A stretch of DNA of 64,000 bases from Janthinobacterium sp. PC23-8 (GTDB taxonomy: Bacteria > Pseudomonadota > Gammaproteobacteria > Burkholderiales > Burkholderiaceae_D). The DNA is taken from the NCBI RefSeq assembly GCF_002250505.1, contig NZ_NJGY01000001.1, positions 317,676-381,675 on the forward strand. Direction: 5' to 3'. Of this stretch, positions 19,109 to 26,869 are shown piece by piece (position 1 is the first letter of the stretch; the number at the start of each line of letters is the position of its first letter). A program made the position numbers and the translations under genes. The notes beneath the pieces were generated by a model. That model was not told the origin of the DNA. It ran no database searches and saw only the letters and a list, made by a program, of their open reading frames with translations.

Positions 19109-19291
19109 TTACTCGTCGTTTTTGGTCTTCAACACTTTACGGCCACGATAGAAGCCGTTAGGGCTGATATGGTGACGCATATGTGTTTCGCCGGTAACTG
19201 GCTCGACGCTCAATTGCGGCGCGACCAGGAAGTCGTGCGAACGGTGCATGCCGCGCTTGGAAGGGGTTTTCTTGTTCTGTTGAACTGCCAT
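19109..19291 (-). CDS. rpmF: 50S ribosomal protein L32
   Basis: A 60-residue basic ribosomal protein. The N-terminus [20 protein letters not shown] is the standard bacterial L32 start. The [17 protein letters not shown] segment is conserved. No zinc CxxC pairs are present, so it is the zinc-independent form. The gene lies between yceD and plsX, as in most proteobacteria. Confidence 0.98.
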   Translation of the reverse strand: MAVQQNKKTPSKRGMHRSHDFLVAPQLSVEPVTGETHMRHHISPNGFYRGRKVLKTKNDE

Positions 19292-19480
19292 GATGACTCC
19301 TAATACATAAGTTCTAAAATTTTAGCACAATCGATCAGCAAATTCATGCGAATCGAGTATCCCAGCGGCAAAGACTATCCGAAAACAGGCCGTACCGACA
19401 TCGTTTATTTCATGCTACGTTTCACTACACACTGCCATACTCGATTACTACACGCGTTTGACACGTTGGTTACACACTGC

Positions 19481-19978
19481 TTATTCTGGCTTCAAGTCTT
19501 TCAGGGCCGCAAACGGCGACTTCTTTTCGGTCTTGAGAGCATCGAGCTGCGCCGTATCGGGGCAAACCTCATGTTTGGGTACCTGCGGCAGGGCCAGCAA
19601 GGCTTCATCTTCGATCAGGGCCGCGGCATCCATGCTGCGGCTGCCGACGATCACGTCGATCGACTCATCGTCGATGATCTCTTCGATCTCGTCCGCATGC
19701 TCGTCATCCTTGCCAAGCACTAATACTGTCGAAGAATCGATATCGTAAGCAAACGGGACCAGGCAGCGCTGGCATACCAGCTGAACGGTGCCGTTGACCG
19801 CCAAGGTCAGCTGCGGGTAGCCCAGCTTGCTGGTGCCGCCGACGATTTTCCAGGCGATCTCGCCGGAAGTATCGGCACAATCCTTGGTCAACCGGGTCAT
19901 TTCAGCGACAGGAGTGACACCCTCGCGGCTCCCGCTGATACGACAAAAATCAAAGGCGTCGATCACAAAAGCATTCAT
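19481..19978 (-). CDS. yceD: YceD family protein (DUF177), 23S rRNA accumulation protein
   Basis: A 165-residue DUF177 protein. E. coli and plant relatives are required for normal 23S rRNA accumulation or ribosome assembly. The hallmark VQLVCQRCLVPFAYDID (C-x-x-C) is present, followed by an acidic stretch (DDEHADEIEEIIDDESID) and the C-terminal SPFAALKDLKPE. The gene is 189 bp upstream of rpmF and divergent from the Maf gene. Confidence 0.92.
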   Translation of the reverse strand: MNAFVIDAFDFCRISGSREGVTPVAEMTRLTKDCADTSGEIAWKIVGGTSKLGYPQLTLAVNGTVQLVCQRCLVPFAYDIDSSTVLVLGKDDEHADEIEEIIDDESIDVIVGSRSMDAAALIEDEALLALPQVPKHEVCPDTAQLDALKTEKKSPFAALKDLKPE

Positions 19979-20037
19979 TGGTAGAAAATTTCCCCGGAAA
20001 ACCAGCGATCATAACAGGGTTTTCAAGCCGGAGTCAA

Positions 20038-20071
20038 AGCCTGCTTGCATTTTTTTGATATCAAGCAGGCT
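20038..20071. repeat. 10-bp perfect inverted repeat between yceD and the Maf gene
   Basis: AGCCTGCTTG (20038-20047) and CAAGCAGGCT (20062-20071) flank a 14-nt A/T-rich spacer with a run of seven Ts. It lies in the 180-bp divergent intergenic region, 60 bp before yceD and 88 bp before the Maf start. It could be an operator or an RNA hairpin. No flanking T-tract supports termination. Confidence 0.5.
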
Positions 20072-20158
20072 ACTTCAGGCACGCAGCCGCAAGCAAAATT
20101 GCGCAGTAACGCCGCGACCGTCTACACTGGCGGCCTTGCCAGCCGCTTTATACAACGA

Positions 20159-20767
20159 ATGATACCAACTTCCACCCCATTGCGCCTGATTCTTGCTTCG
20201 AGCTCCGCCTACCGCAAGGAACTGCTGTCGCGCTTGCGCCTGCCGTTCGAGGTGGCCATACCCGACCTCGACGAAAGCCCCCTGCCCGGCGAGCAGCCCA
20301 GCGCCACCGCCCTGCGCCTGGCCCAGGCCAAGGCGCAGGCCGTGCTCGAGCGCTTCCCTGGCAGCCTGGTGATCGGCTCCGACCAGGTCGCCACGCTGGA
20401 CGGCGCGCAGATCGGCAAACCGGGCAATCACGACAAGGCATTGCGCCAGTTGCAGACCATGCGCGGGCGCGAGGTGATCTTCCATACGGCGCTGTGCCTG
20501 CTCGATGGCCGCCAGGCGGTCGCCACCGCCCAGGTCGAGGATATCGAGACCATCGTCACCGTGCGCGACCTGCCCGACGCCGAGCTCGACGCGTATCTGC
20601 GCATCGAACAGCCGTATGACTGCGCCGGCAGCGCCAGGAACGAGGGCCTGGGCATCGCCATCCTGGCCAGCATCGACACGACCGACCCGACCGCCCTGAC
20701 CGGCTTGCCGCTGATTGCCCTGACCGGCATGCTGCGCCGCGCGGGCGTGGCGTTTTTTACCATTTAA
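20159..20767 (+). CDS. Maf-family nucleoside-triphosphate pyrophosphatase (YceF type)
   Basis: A 202-residue house-cleaning pyrophosphatase that hydrolyses non-canonical nucleotides. YceF-type members prefer 7-methyl-GTP. It shows the Maf signature LASSSAYRKELLSRL, then DLDESPLPGE, the catalytic acid in VIGSDQVATLDG, GKPGNHDKAL and DCAGSARNEGLGI. The ATG at 20159 fits the conserved start (TPLRLILASSS). A start at 20045 would add 38 residues unlike the family. YceF rather than YhdE is inferred from the position beside yceD-rpmF. Confidence 0.92.
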   Translation: MIPTSTPLRLILASSSAYRKELLSRLRLPFEVAIPDLDESPLPGEQPSATALRLAQAKAQAVLERFPGSLVIGSDQVATLDGAQIGKPGNHDKALRQLQTMRGREVIFHTALCLLDGRQAVATAQVEDIETIVTVRDLPDAELDAYLRIEQPYDCAGSARNEGLGIAILASIDTTDPTALTGLPLIALTGMLRRAGVAFFTI

Positions 20768-20779
20768 CAAGCACACACC

Positions 20780-21529
20780 ATGACCGGCACCCTTTACCTG
20801 ATCCCCAACCACCTCGGCCTGTCCGACAGCCCGGCAGATGCGCTGGGCCATATCATTCCCGAGCAGGTGCGCAGCATCACCGCGCAGCTCGATTATTTCG
20901 TGGCCGAAAACGCCAAGACGGCGCGTGCCTTCCTGAAACTGATCGCCATCAAACATCCGCTGGCGAAACCTTTGCAGGAAATCACGATTTCTGAACTGAA
21001 TGTGAATACCCCGGCGCAGGCGCTGGCCGGCCTGCTGGCGCCGCTGCTGGCCGGACGCGACGCGGGCCTGGTGTCGGAGGCGGGCGTGCCGGCGGTGGCC
21101 GATCCCGGCGCCGACCTGGTGCGCCTGGCGCATCAGCATGGCGTGACAGTGCGCCCGCTGGTGGGGCCGTCATCGATCCTGCTGGCGGTGATGGCCAGCG
21201 GCCTGAACGGACAAAGCTTTGCCTTCAATGGCTATCTGCCGACGGATGCGGCGCTGCGCGCCAAGCGCATCAAGGACCTGGAAAGCCGCTCGCGCAGCGA
21301 AAAGCAAACCCAGCTTTTCATTGAAACGCCGTACCGCAACGCCGCCATGCTCGAAGCCCTGGTGGCGCAATGCCAGGCCACGACGCTGATCTGCGTGGCG
21401 ACCGACCTGAGCCTGGATACGGAAACCATCCAGACCCTGAACGGCGGGCAGTGGAAGAAACAGCTGGCGGCCGGCAAGGCGCCAGACTTCCACAAGAAGC
21501 CGACCGTATTTTTGCTGCTGGGGCAATAA
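20780..21529 (+). CDS. RsmI-like SAM-dependent methyltransferase (tetrapyrrole methylase fold)
   Basis: A 249-residue protein starting MTGTLYLIPNHLGLSD, 12 bp after the Maf gene. SEAGVPAVADPGADLVRLAH and VGPSSILLAVMASGL are the RsmI-family SAM-binding signatures, and FIETPYRNAAMLEAL resembles the substrate loop. It is shorter at the C-terminus than genuine RsmI (about 285 residues) and lacks the start of that family, so it is probably a paralogue. The RNA target is unknown. Confidence 0.8.
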   Translation: MTGTLYLIPNHLGLSDSPADALGHIIPEQVRSITAQLDYFVAENAKTARAFLKLIAIKHPLAKPLQEITISELNVNTPAQALAGLLAPLLAGRDAGLVSEAGVPAVADPGADLVRLAHQHGVTVRPLVGPSSILLAVMASGLNGQSFAFNGYLPTDAALRAKRIKDLESRSRSEKQTQLFIETPYRNAAMLEALVAQCQATTLICVATDLSLDTETIQTLNGGQWKKQLAAGKAPDFHKKPTVFLLLGQ

Positions 21530-21532
21530 GCA

Positions 21533-22807
21533 TCAATGCACGGTGCGCGAAATGCCGTGCACATAGTCGTTGACCCAGGCATAGGCGGCCATCTGTATGG
21601 CCGTCAGCTCGTTTTCCGACAATTGCAATTGCGCCAGCATGGCGGCCGTGGCCGGGCCGCCATCGGCTTGCTCGAGCTGCTCGACCAGCGCCAGCATATT
21701 GCCCAGTTCGCCATGACGGAACAGCAAGGCGTCGCTGACCTTGCTGTTGACGCGCACGCTGCTCACCACTTCGCTCATCCGCATGGAAAACAGCGTGTCC
21801 ATCAGCGACATGATGCCCACCGTAAAACCGATATCGGCATATTGATGCTGGCCCGGCCGCAGTTTTTGCGTCATCAGTTCCAGCAGCTTGCCGCGCGTGG
21901 TGGCCAGTTGCAGCAAGGGCGAGGTGAACTGCGCTGACGTTCCGGGCCGCACATACAGCAGGATCTGCAGCCAGCGCTGCAATTGCCTGCGCCCCAGCAG
22001 CAGCAAGGCCTGGCCCAGGGTGTCGACGCGCACGCCGGCGCTGACGGCGGGCGTATTGACCAGGCGCAGCAGGTTCAGGCCGATCATCGCGTCGTGCTTG
22101 ATGCAGCGCTCGAGCTCGCGGTTGTCGGCATTGCCTTGTATCAGTTCGAGCAGATGCAAAATCGCCAATTCCGAGGCCGACATGCGCTTGCCGCTGAGAA
22201 TCACAGGCCGCGCAAAATAATAACCCTGGAAAAAATCAAAGCCCAGCGCCAGGCATTGCTCGAACTGCGCCACGGTTTCGACTTTTTCCGCCAGCAGTTT
22301 TTTGCGCGACCCGGCCAGCGCCCGCGCCAGGCGCGGCAATTCATCCGGTGTCAGCTGGGCGATATCGACCTTGATCACGTCCACCAGCGGCAGCAATTGC
22401 TGCACATCGGGCGTATCGAGCACCACGTCGTCGAGGGCAAAGCGAAAGCCGGCCTGGCGCAGCTCGCCGATGCGCGCCAGCAGGGCCGGCGTGGGACGCA
22501 CGGTTTCGAGGATTTCCAGCACCACCCTGTGATGCGGCAGGAAGCCGATAAAGTCGCTCATCAGCGCCACCGCATCGACATTGATGAAGGCCAGCTGCAA
22601 GCCCACCACCTGCTCCATGCCCAGGTCGGACGCATGGGCGATCACGGTGGCGGTGGCCGAGACGGCGTCGCCGGTGATCCTGGCGTGGTTGTCGGCGGTG
22701 CTGCGAAACAGCAATTCGTAGGCGACCAGGCGCTGGTCGCGGTTCAGGATGGGCTGACGGGCGAGAAAGAAGTCTTGCAGCGCAGGATTTTGGCAGGAGA
22801 GAGTCAT
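21533..22807 (-). CDS. EAL-HDOD (YuxH-type) signalling protein with degenerate EAL domain
   Basis: A 424-residue cytosolic protein. Residues of about 12-210 form an EAL-like domain: FFLARQPILNRDQRLVAYE, with ELL in place of E-A-L, DDVVLD in place of the DDFG loop, and VDVIKVDI and LLAEKVET retained. Residues of about 215-410 form an HDOD domain (LERCIKHDAMIGLNLLRLVN). Missing catalytic residues suggest no c-di-GMP hydrolysis and a scaffold or regulatory role. It converges with the methyltransferase gene, 3 bp apart. Confidence 0.85.
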   Translation of the reverse strand: MTLSCQNPALQDFFLARQPILNRDQRLVAYELLFRSTADNHARITGDAVSATATVIAHASDLGMEQVVGLQLAFINVDAVALMSDFIGFLPHHRVVLEILETVRPTPALLARIGELRQAGFRFALDDVVLDTPDVQQLLPLVDVIKVDIAQLTPDELPRLARALAGSRKKLLAEKVETVAQFEQCLALGFDFFQGYYFARPVILSGKRMSASELAILHLLELIQGNADNRELERCIKHDAMIGLNLLRLVNTPAVSAGVRVDTLGQALLLLGRRQLQRWLQILLYVRPGTSAQFTSPLLQLATTRGKLLELMTQKLRPGQHQYADIGFTVGIMSLMDTLFSMRMSEVVSSVRVNSKVSDALLFRHGELGNMLALVEQLEQADGGPATAAMLAQLQLSENELTAIQMAAYAWVNDYVHGISRTVH

Positions 22808-22942
22808 GGAACAGCCCGCTAATGAGGGCCGCGTTCAGGCTGCGGCAGGGCCTGGGACGGCGCTTGCCGACCCGTACCCAGTATAGCCCCAGCCTGCCAC
22901 ATCGTTATGTTCTACAGCGCACGCGGTGCGCGCAAACCACCA

Positions 22943-23860
22943 TCAGACGCGGCGCGTACCCGTGTTCCTGACGCCACCCTTGCCTGTTTCCAGCACGAAT
23001 TTGGCGCCATCGTCACGGCCCAGCACCTTGACCAGGTAAGGCATGACTTCGCGCAGCATCGGCTCGAGCGTGTACGGCGGGTTGAGGATGAACATGCCGC
23101 TGCTGTGCAGGCCAAAGCCGTCCGGCGAGGGCGTATTGACCGTCAGGGTCACGTGCAGCCATTCGGTAGAGGGCAGTTGCTTGAGCTTGTCGGCGAACTG
23201 GCGCGACTCCATGCGCTGCAGCACCGGATACCAGACGGCATAGATGCCGGAAGGAAAGCGCACCAGGGCGTCGGCCAGGGTGTCCTTGACCTTGCGGTAA
23301 TCCATCTTGTCTTCATACGGCGGGTCGATCAGCACCAGCGCGCGGCGCGACGGCGGCGGCAGCAGCGCTTTCAGGCTCTGGAAACCGTCAGCCTTGGTGA
23401 TGATGACGCGCTTGCCGCGCACGGTCGGACGTTCGCCCTGGGCCAGCGCGTGGGCTTCGACCTTGCGGAAATTATCGGCAAGAATCTTCGCATCGGCCGG
23501 GTGCAGCTCGAACAGGCGCAAGCGGTCTTGCTCGCGGCTGACCTGGTCGGCGCAATACGGCGAACCCGGGTAGTAGCGCATCTTGCCGCTCGGATTCATT
23601 TCCTTGATCAGTTTCAGGTACTCGGCCAGCGATGCCGGCAGGTCGGTACGGTCCCACAGCGGGGCGATGCCGGTTTCATACTCGGCGTTCTTCGACGCAT
23701 AGCCGCCGTCGAGCGCATACACGCCGGCACCCGAATGGGTATCGATATAACTGTAGGCGGTATCTTTTTGATTCAGGTACTGCAACAACTGAATCTGCAC
23801 ATAATGCTTCAACACATCGGCGTGATTACCCGCATGAAAGGCGTGGCGGTAACTCAACAT
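22943..23860 (-). CDS. rlmJ: 23S rRNA (adenine(2030)-N(6))-methyltransferase
   Basis: RlmJ methylates A2030 of 23S rRNA. The 305-residue protein begins MLSYRHAFHAGNHADVLKHY, characteristic of the family. It has a SAM-binding region (YIDTHSGAGVYAL) and the catalytic motif IDPPYEDKMDY (D-P-P-Y). It is full length. Upstream is a 276-bp divergent region in which I see no clear element. Confidence 0.95.
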   Translation of the reverse strand: MLSYRHAFHAGNHADVLKHYVQIQLLQYLNQKDTAYSYIDTHSGAGVYALDGGYASKNAEYETGIAPLWDRTDLPASLAEYLKLIKEMNPSGKMRYYPGSPYCADQVSREQDRLRLFELHPADAKILADNFRKVEAHALAQGERPTVRGKRVIITKADGFQSLKALLPPPSRRALVLIDPPYEDKMDYRKVKDTLADALVRFPSGIYAVWYPVLQRMESRQFADKLKQLPSTEWLHVTLTVNTPSPDGFGLHSSGMFILNPPYTLEPMLREVMPYLVKVLGRDDGAKFVLETGKGGVRNTGTRRV

Positions 23861-24136
23861 AAGCTGGCAATTCCATAAAATAAAGTAAAGGTGGGGCTGC
23901 GCTTACGCTTATACCGGGCAGAGCATGGGAACAGACTGGGAGGGTCAGGCTGCCGGGCCAGGAAACAGCATGGACCAGCGTAATGAGCGCGCAATTTCCA
24001 GCATTATCCACTAGAAACCGTCCCGGCATCAAAAAACCGCTTGTACCGACTGGGCAGTTGCCAAGCCTGCCTGGTCCTGGCGCGGTAGAATATGCGCACC
24101 GGCGCGAGCGCCATCTGCACTGAATGCCACCAAGAC

Positions 24137-24559
24137 ATGCCTAGCCTGACCTTAACTACCGACAACCGCGCCGCCATCGCGGCCGCCCTGGCCGGCCCGC
24201 GCTGGATCATCGCCTGCCTGTGCGCGCAGTGGTGCGGCACTTGCGCCAGCTACCGCGCCACGTTCGAGGAGCTCGCTGCGCGCCACCCCGACGCGGTGTT
24301 TGTCTGGATCGATATCGAAGACCAGTCCGAGGTGGTGGGCGAACTCGATATCGAGAACTTCCCTACCCTGCTGATCCAGCAGGACGACAACGTGGCATTT
24401 TTTGGCACCGTATTGCCCGATGGCGGCCTTGCGCACCGCATGGTGCAGGCGCAGCAGGCGCTCACTGCGGCCGAACTGGCGGCTCTATCGGCCAGCAACG
24501 AGGAGCGGCGCGGCTGGCAGCGCGACTGCAATCTGCGCACCATGCTGGCGATCGGCTGA
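24137..24559 (+). CDS. Thioredoxin-like protein
   Basis: A 140-residue thioredoxin-fold protein without a signal peptide. The redox motif WCGTC lies in ACLCAQWCGTCASYRATF, followed by FVWIDIEDQSE and the cis-Pro loop IENFPTLLI. An upstream ATG at 24092 would add 15 residues including two extra cysteines and is less likely. The C-terminal tail is Ala/Arg-rich. The partner is unknown. It is convergent with the molybdenum oxidoreductase gene, 6 bp apart. Confidence 0.88.
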   Translation: MPSLTLTTDNRAAIAAALAGPRWIIACLCAQWCGTCASYRATFEELAARHPDAVFVWIDIEDQSEVVGELDIENFPTLLIQQDDNVAFFGTVLPDGGLAHRMVQAQQALTAAELAALSASNEERRGWQRDCNLRTMLAIG

Positions 24560-24565
24560 GCTTTT

Positions 24566-26851
24566 CTACCCCAGCCGCAAGGGCAGGCTGCGCAGCCGCC
24601 TGCCCGTCAACGTAAACACGGCATTGGCCACCGCCGGCGCGATGGGCGGCGTGCCCGGCTCGCCCACGCCTTGCGGATGCGCAGCGCTGGCGATGATGAT
24701 GGTCTCGACGTGAGGCGCCTGGCCCATGCGCAGCACCGGGTAATCGTGGAAGTTGCCCTGCACGACCTTGCCTTCCTTGAACGTGATTTCGCCGCCCAGC
24801 GCCGCCGACAGGCCGAACAGCACGCTTGATTCCATCTGCTGGGCGACGATATTCGGATTGACGGCCAGGCCGCAATCGATGGCGCACACCACCCTGTGCA
24901 CGCGGATCTCGCCGTTTTCCACCGACACCTGCGCCACTTGCGCAACGATGCTGCCAAACGACTGGTGCAGCGCCACGCCGTGCGCATGGCCGGGCGGCGC
25001 GCTGCCGGCTTGCGCCACGGCGGCGTCGAGCACGGCCAGGTGGCGCGGATGGTGTTGCAGCATGGCGCGCCGGAACGCCACGCCATCCTGCGCGGCCGCA
25101 TGCGCCAGTTCATCGATAAAGCTTTCCTTGAAAAACGCATTGTGCGAGTGGCCTACCGAACGCCAGTAACCGACCGGCACCAGGCTGTCGGCGATCACAT
25201 GGGCGATACGCTGGTGGGCGATCTCGTAGGGCAGGTCGAATTCGCCTTCGGCCGTGGTCTTGTCCGGCCCCATGCCGGGCAGGCCAAAATTGCGCTGCAA
25301 GTACTGGTGCGTGATCGAGGCGCTGACGGACTTGTTGTCCCAGGAAGCGATGCGGCCGTGCGCGTCCTGCCGCGCATGGAAGCGCGCCAGCGCCGCCGGC
25401 CGGTACATATCGTGCTGCGTATCCTGTTCGCGCGTCCAGATCAGCTGCACCGGCGCGCCCTCGCACTGCAGCGCGATGGCCACCGCCTGCGCCACCATGT
25501 CCACTTCCAGGCGCCGGCCAAAGCCGCCACCGAGCAGCAGCACCTCGATGGTGACGTCGCCGCTGGCCACGCCGGCCACCCTGGCCGCCACATCGACGGC
25601 GATGCCGGGCGCCTGGGTCGAGACCCACAGGTGCACCTTGCCGTCTTTTACCTGCGCGGTGCAGTTGACCGGCTCCATCGCCGCATGGGCCAGAAAAGGC
25701 GCATGGTATTCGGCGGTGATCTGCTGCAGCTCCCGCACATGCTTGCCCTCGACCTCGCCGCTGGCATGGTAGACATGGCCGGCCTCGACGTCGAGCAGGC
25801 GCGCAAAATCGGCAAATACCTCGGCGCTGGACAGATTCGATTGCGCTCCCGCCTGCCACTGCGTCGGCAAGGTGGCCGCCGCCTGTCTGGCGCGCCACCA
25901 GGTATCGGCCACGACGGCCGCGCACGAGATGCTGTGCGCGCCCAGCGCCGAGGTCAGGTCCAGCACTTTTTTCACGCCCGGCATGGCCAGCGCCACCGGC
26001 GCGTCAAACGAGGACAGGGTGTCGCCCAGGCGGCGCGGCAGATGCAGGGCCGCGTACAGCATGCCGGGCGGGCGCGCGTCGATGCCGAACACGGCGCGGC
26101 CATTGACTTTCGCCTGCGTGTCCGTGCGCGCCATGGCCTTGCCGATCAGCTTGAAATGCGCAGGGGATTTCAACACGGGCTGGCCCGGGTCCAGCGCGCT
26201 GGCGCTTTGCACCAGGCTGGCGTAGCTGGCGCGCCGCCCATCGGCGTGCAATACTTCGCCGTCCTGCGTGCGGCACTGCGCCGCCGAGGCTTGCCATTGG
26301 GCGCAAGCGGCCGCCACCAGCATGGCGCGCGCGCTGGCGCCCGCCTCGCGCATCGGCTGCCAGCCGTCCTTGACGCTCGACGAGCCGCCCGTGACGACCA
26401 CGCCCAGTTCGCGCGCGGCCTTGGCCACCGTCCACTGCGCCAGCCGCTTCAGCCGTCCATCATCGTCCGGATGAAACGGCAGACCGTCGACCAGCATCGC
26501 GACATTGCCGAAGATCTTGTCGATGGGCGCCTGCATCAGGGTGATGGACGCCAGCGGCACGTCGAGCTCCTCGGCCACCAGCATGGCCAGCGCCGTGTGC
26601 ACGCCCTGCCCCATTTCGCTGCGCGGCATGGCCAGCACTACCATGCCGTCAGGGCGCAGCGCCAGCCAGCCGTTCAGGGCCACGGCGCCATCCTGGACCG
26701 GCAAGGGGTCGCTGCCGCGCAGGCGCTGGCGCGGCGGCAAGACCCCCCAGCCCAGCACCAGCGCACCAAAGCCGGCCACGCCCAGCCCCAGGCCTTTGAG
26801 CAGAAAACGCCGGCGGGGAGTGGGCGTGCGGGCAGGAGTACTTGCGGCCAT
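24566..26851 (-). CDS. Xanthine dehydrogenase-family molybdopterin-binding subunit (IorB-like), Tat-exported
   Basis: A 761-residue large subunit of the isoquinoline 1-oxidoreductase/aldehyde dehydrogenase type. A twin-arginine signal (PTPRRRFLLKGLGLGVAGFG) predicts export with the cofactor bound. SEMGQGVHTALAMLVAEEL, the GGGFGRRLEVDMVAQ loop and the C-terminal GVGEPGTPPIAPAVANA with the likely catalytic Glu are visible. The usual 2Fe-2S small subunit and cytochrome partner are not adjacent. The gene starts 18 bp after the GGDEF/EAL gene and may be co-transcribed with it. The substrate cannot be inferred. Confidence 0.87.
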   Translation of the reverse strand: MAASTPARTPTPRRRFLLKGLGLGVAGFGALVLGWGVLPPRQRLRGSDPLPVQDGAVALNGWLALRPDGMVVLAMPRSEMGQGVHTALAMLVAEELDVPLASITLMQAPIDKIFGNVAMLVDGLPFHPDDDGRLKRLAQWTVAKAARELGVVVTGGSSSVKDGWQPMREAGASARAMLVAAACAQWQASAAQCRTQDGEVLHADGRRASYASLVQSASALDPGQPVLKSPAHFKLIGKAMARTDTQAKVNGRAVFGIDARPPGMLYAALHLPRRLGDTLSSFDAPVALAMPGVKKVLDLTSALGAHSISCAAVVADTWWRARQAAATLPTQWQAGAQSNLSSAEVFADFARLLDVEAGHVYHASGEVEGKHVRELQQITAEYHAPFLAHAAMEPVNCTAQVKDGKVHLWVSTQAPGIAVDVAARVAGVASGDVTIEVLLLGGGFGRRLEVDMVAQAVAIALQCEGAPVQLIWTREQDTQHDMYRPAALARFHARQDAHGRIASWDNKSVSASITHQYLQRNFGLPGMGPDKTTAEGEFDLPYEIAHQRIAHVIADSLVPVGYWRSVGHSHNAFFKESFIDELAHAAAQDGVAFRRAMLQHHPRHLAVLDAAVAQAGSAPPGHAHGVALHQSFGSIVAQVAQVSVENGEIRVHRVVCAIDCGLAVNPNIVAQQMESSVLFGLSAALGGEITFKEGKVVQGNFHDYPVLRMGQAPHVETIIIASAAHPQGVGEPGTPPIAPAVANAVFTLTGRRLRSLPLRLG

Positions 26852-26869
26852 GGGATTGTCCAGTCAGTT

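Noticed and set aside
22917-22931. GCGCAC-GCG-GTGCGC hairpin after rlmJ
   Set aside because: Six-bp stem without T-tract, in a GC-rich region where such repeats occur by chance.
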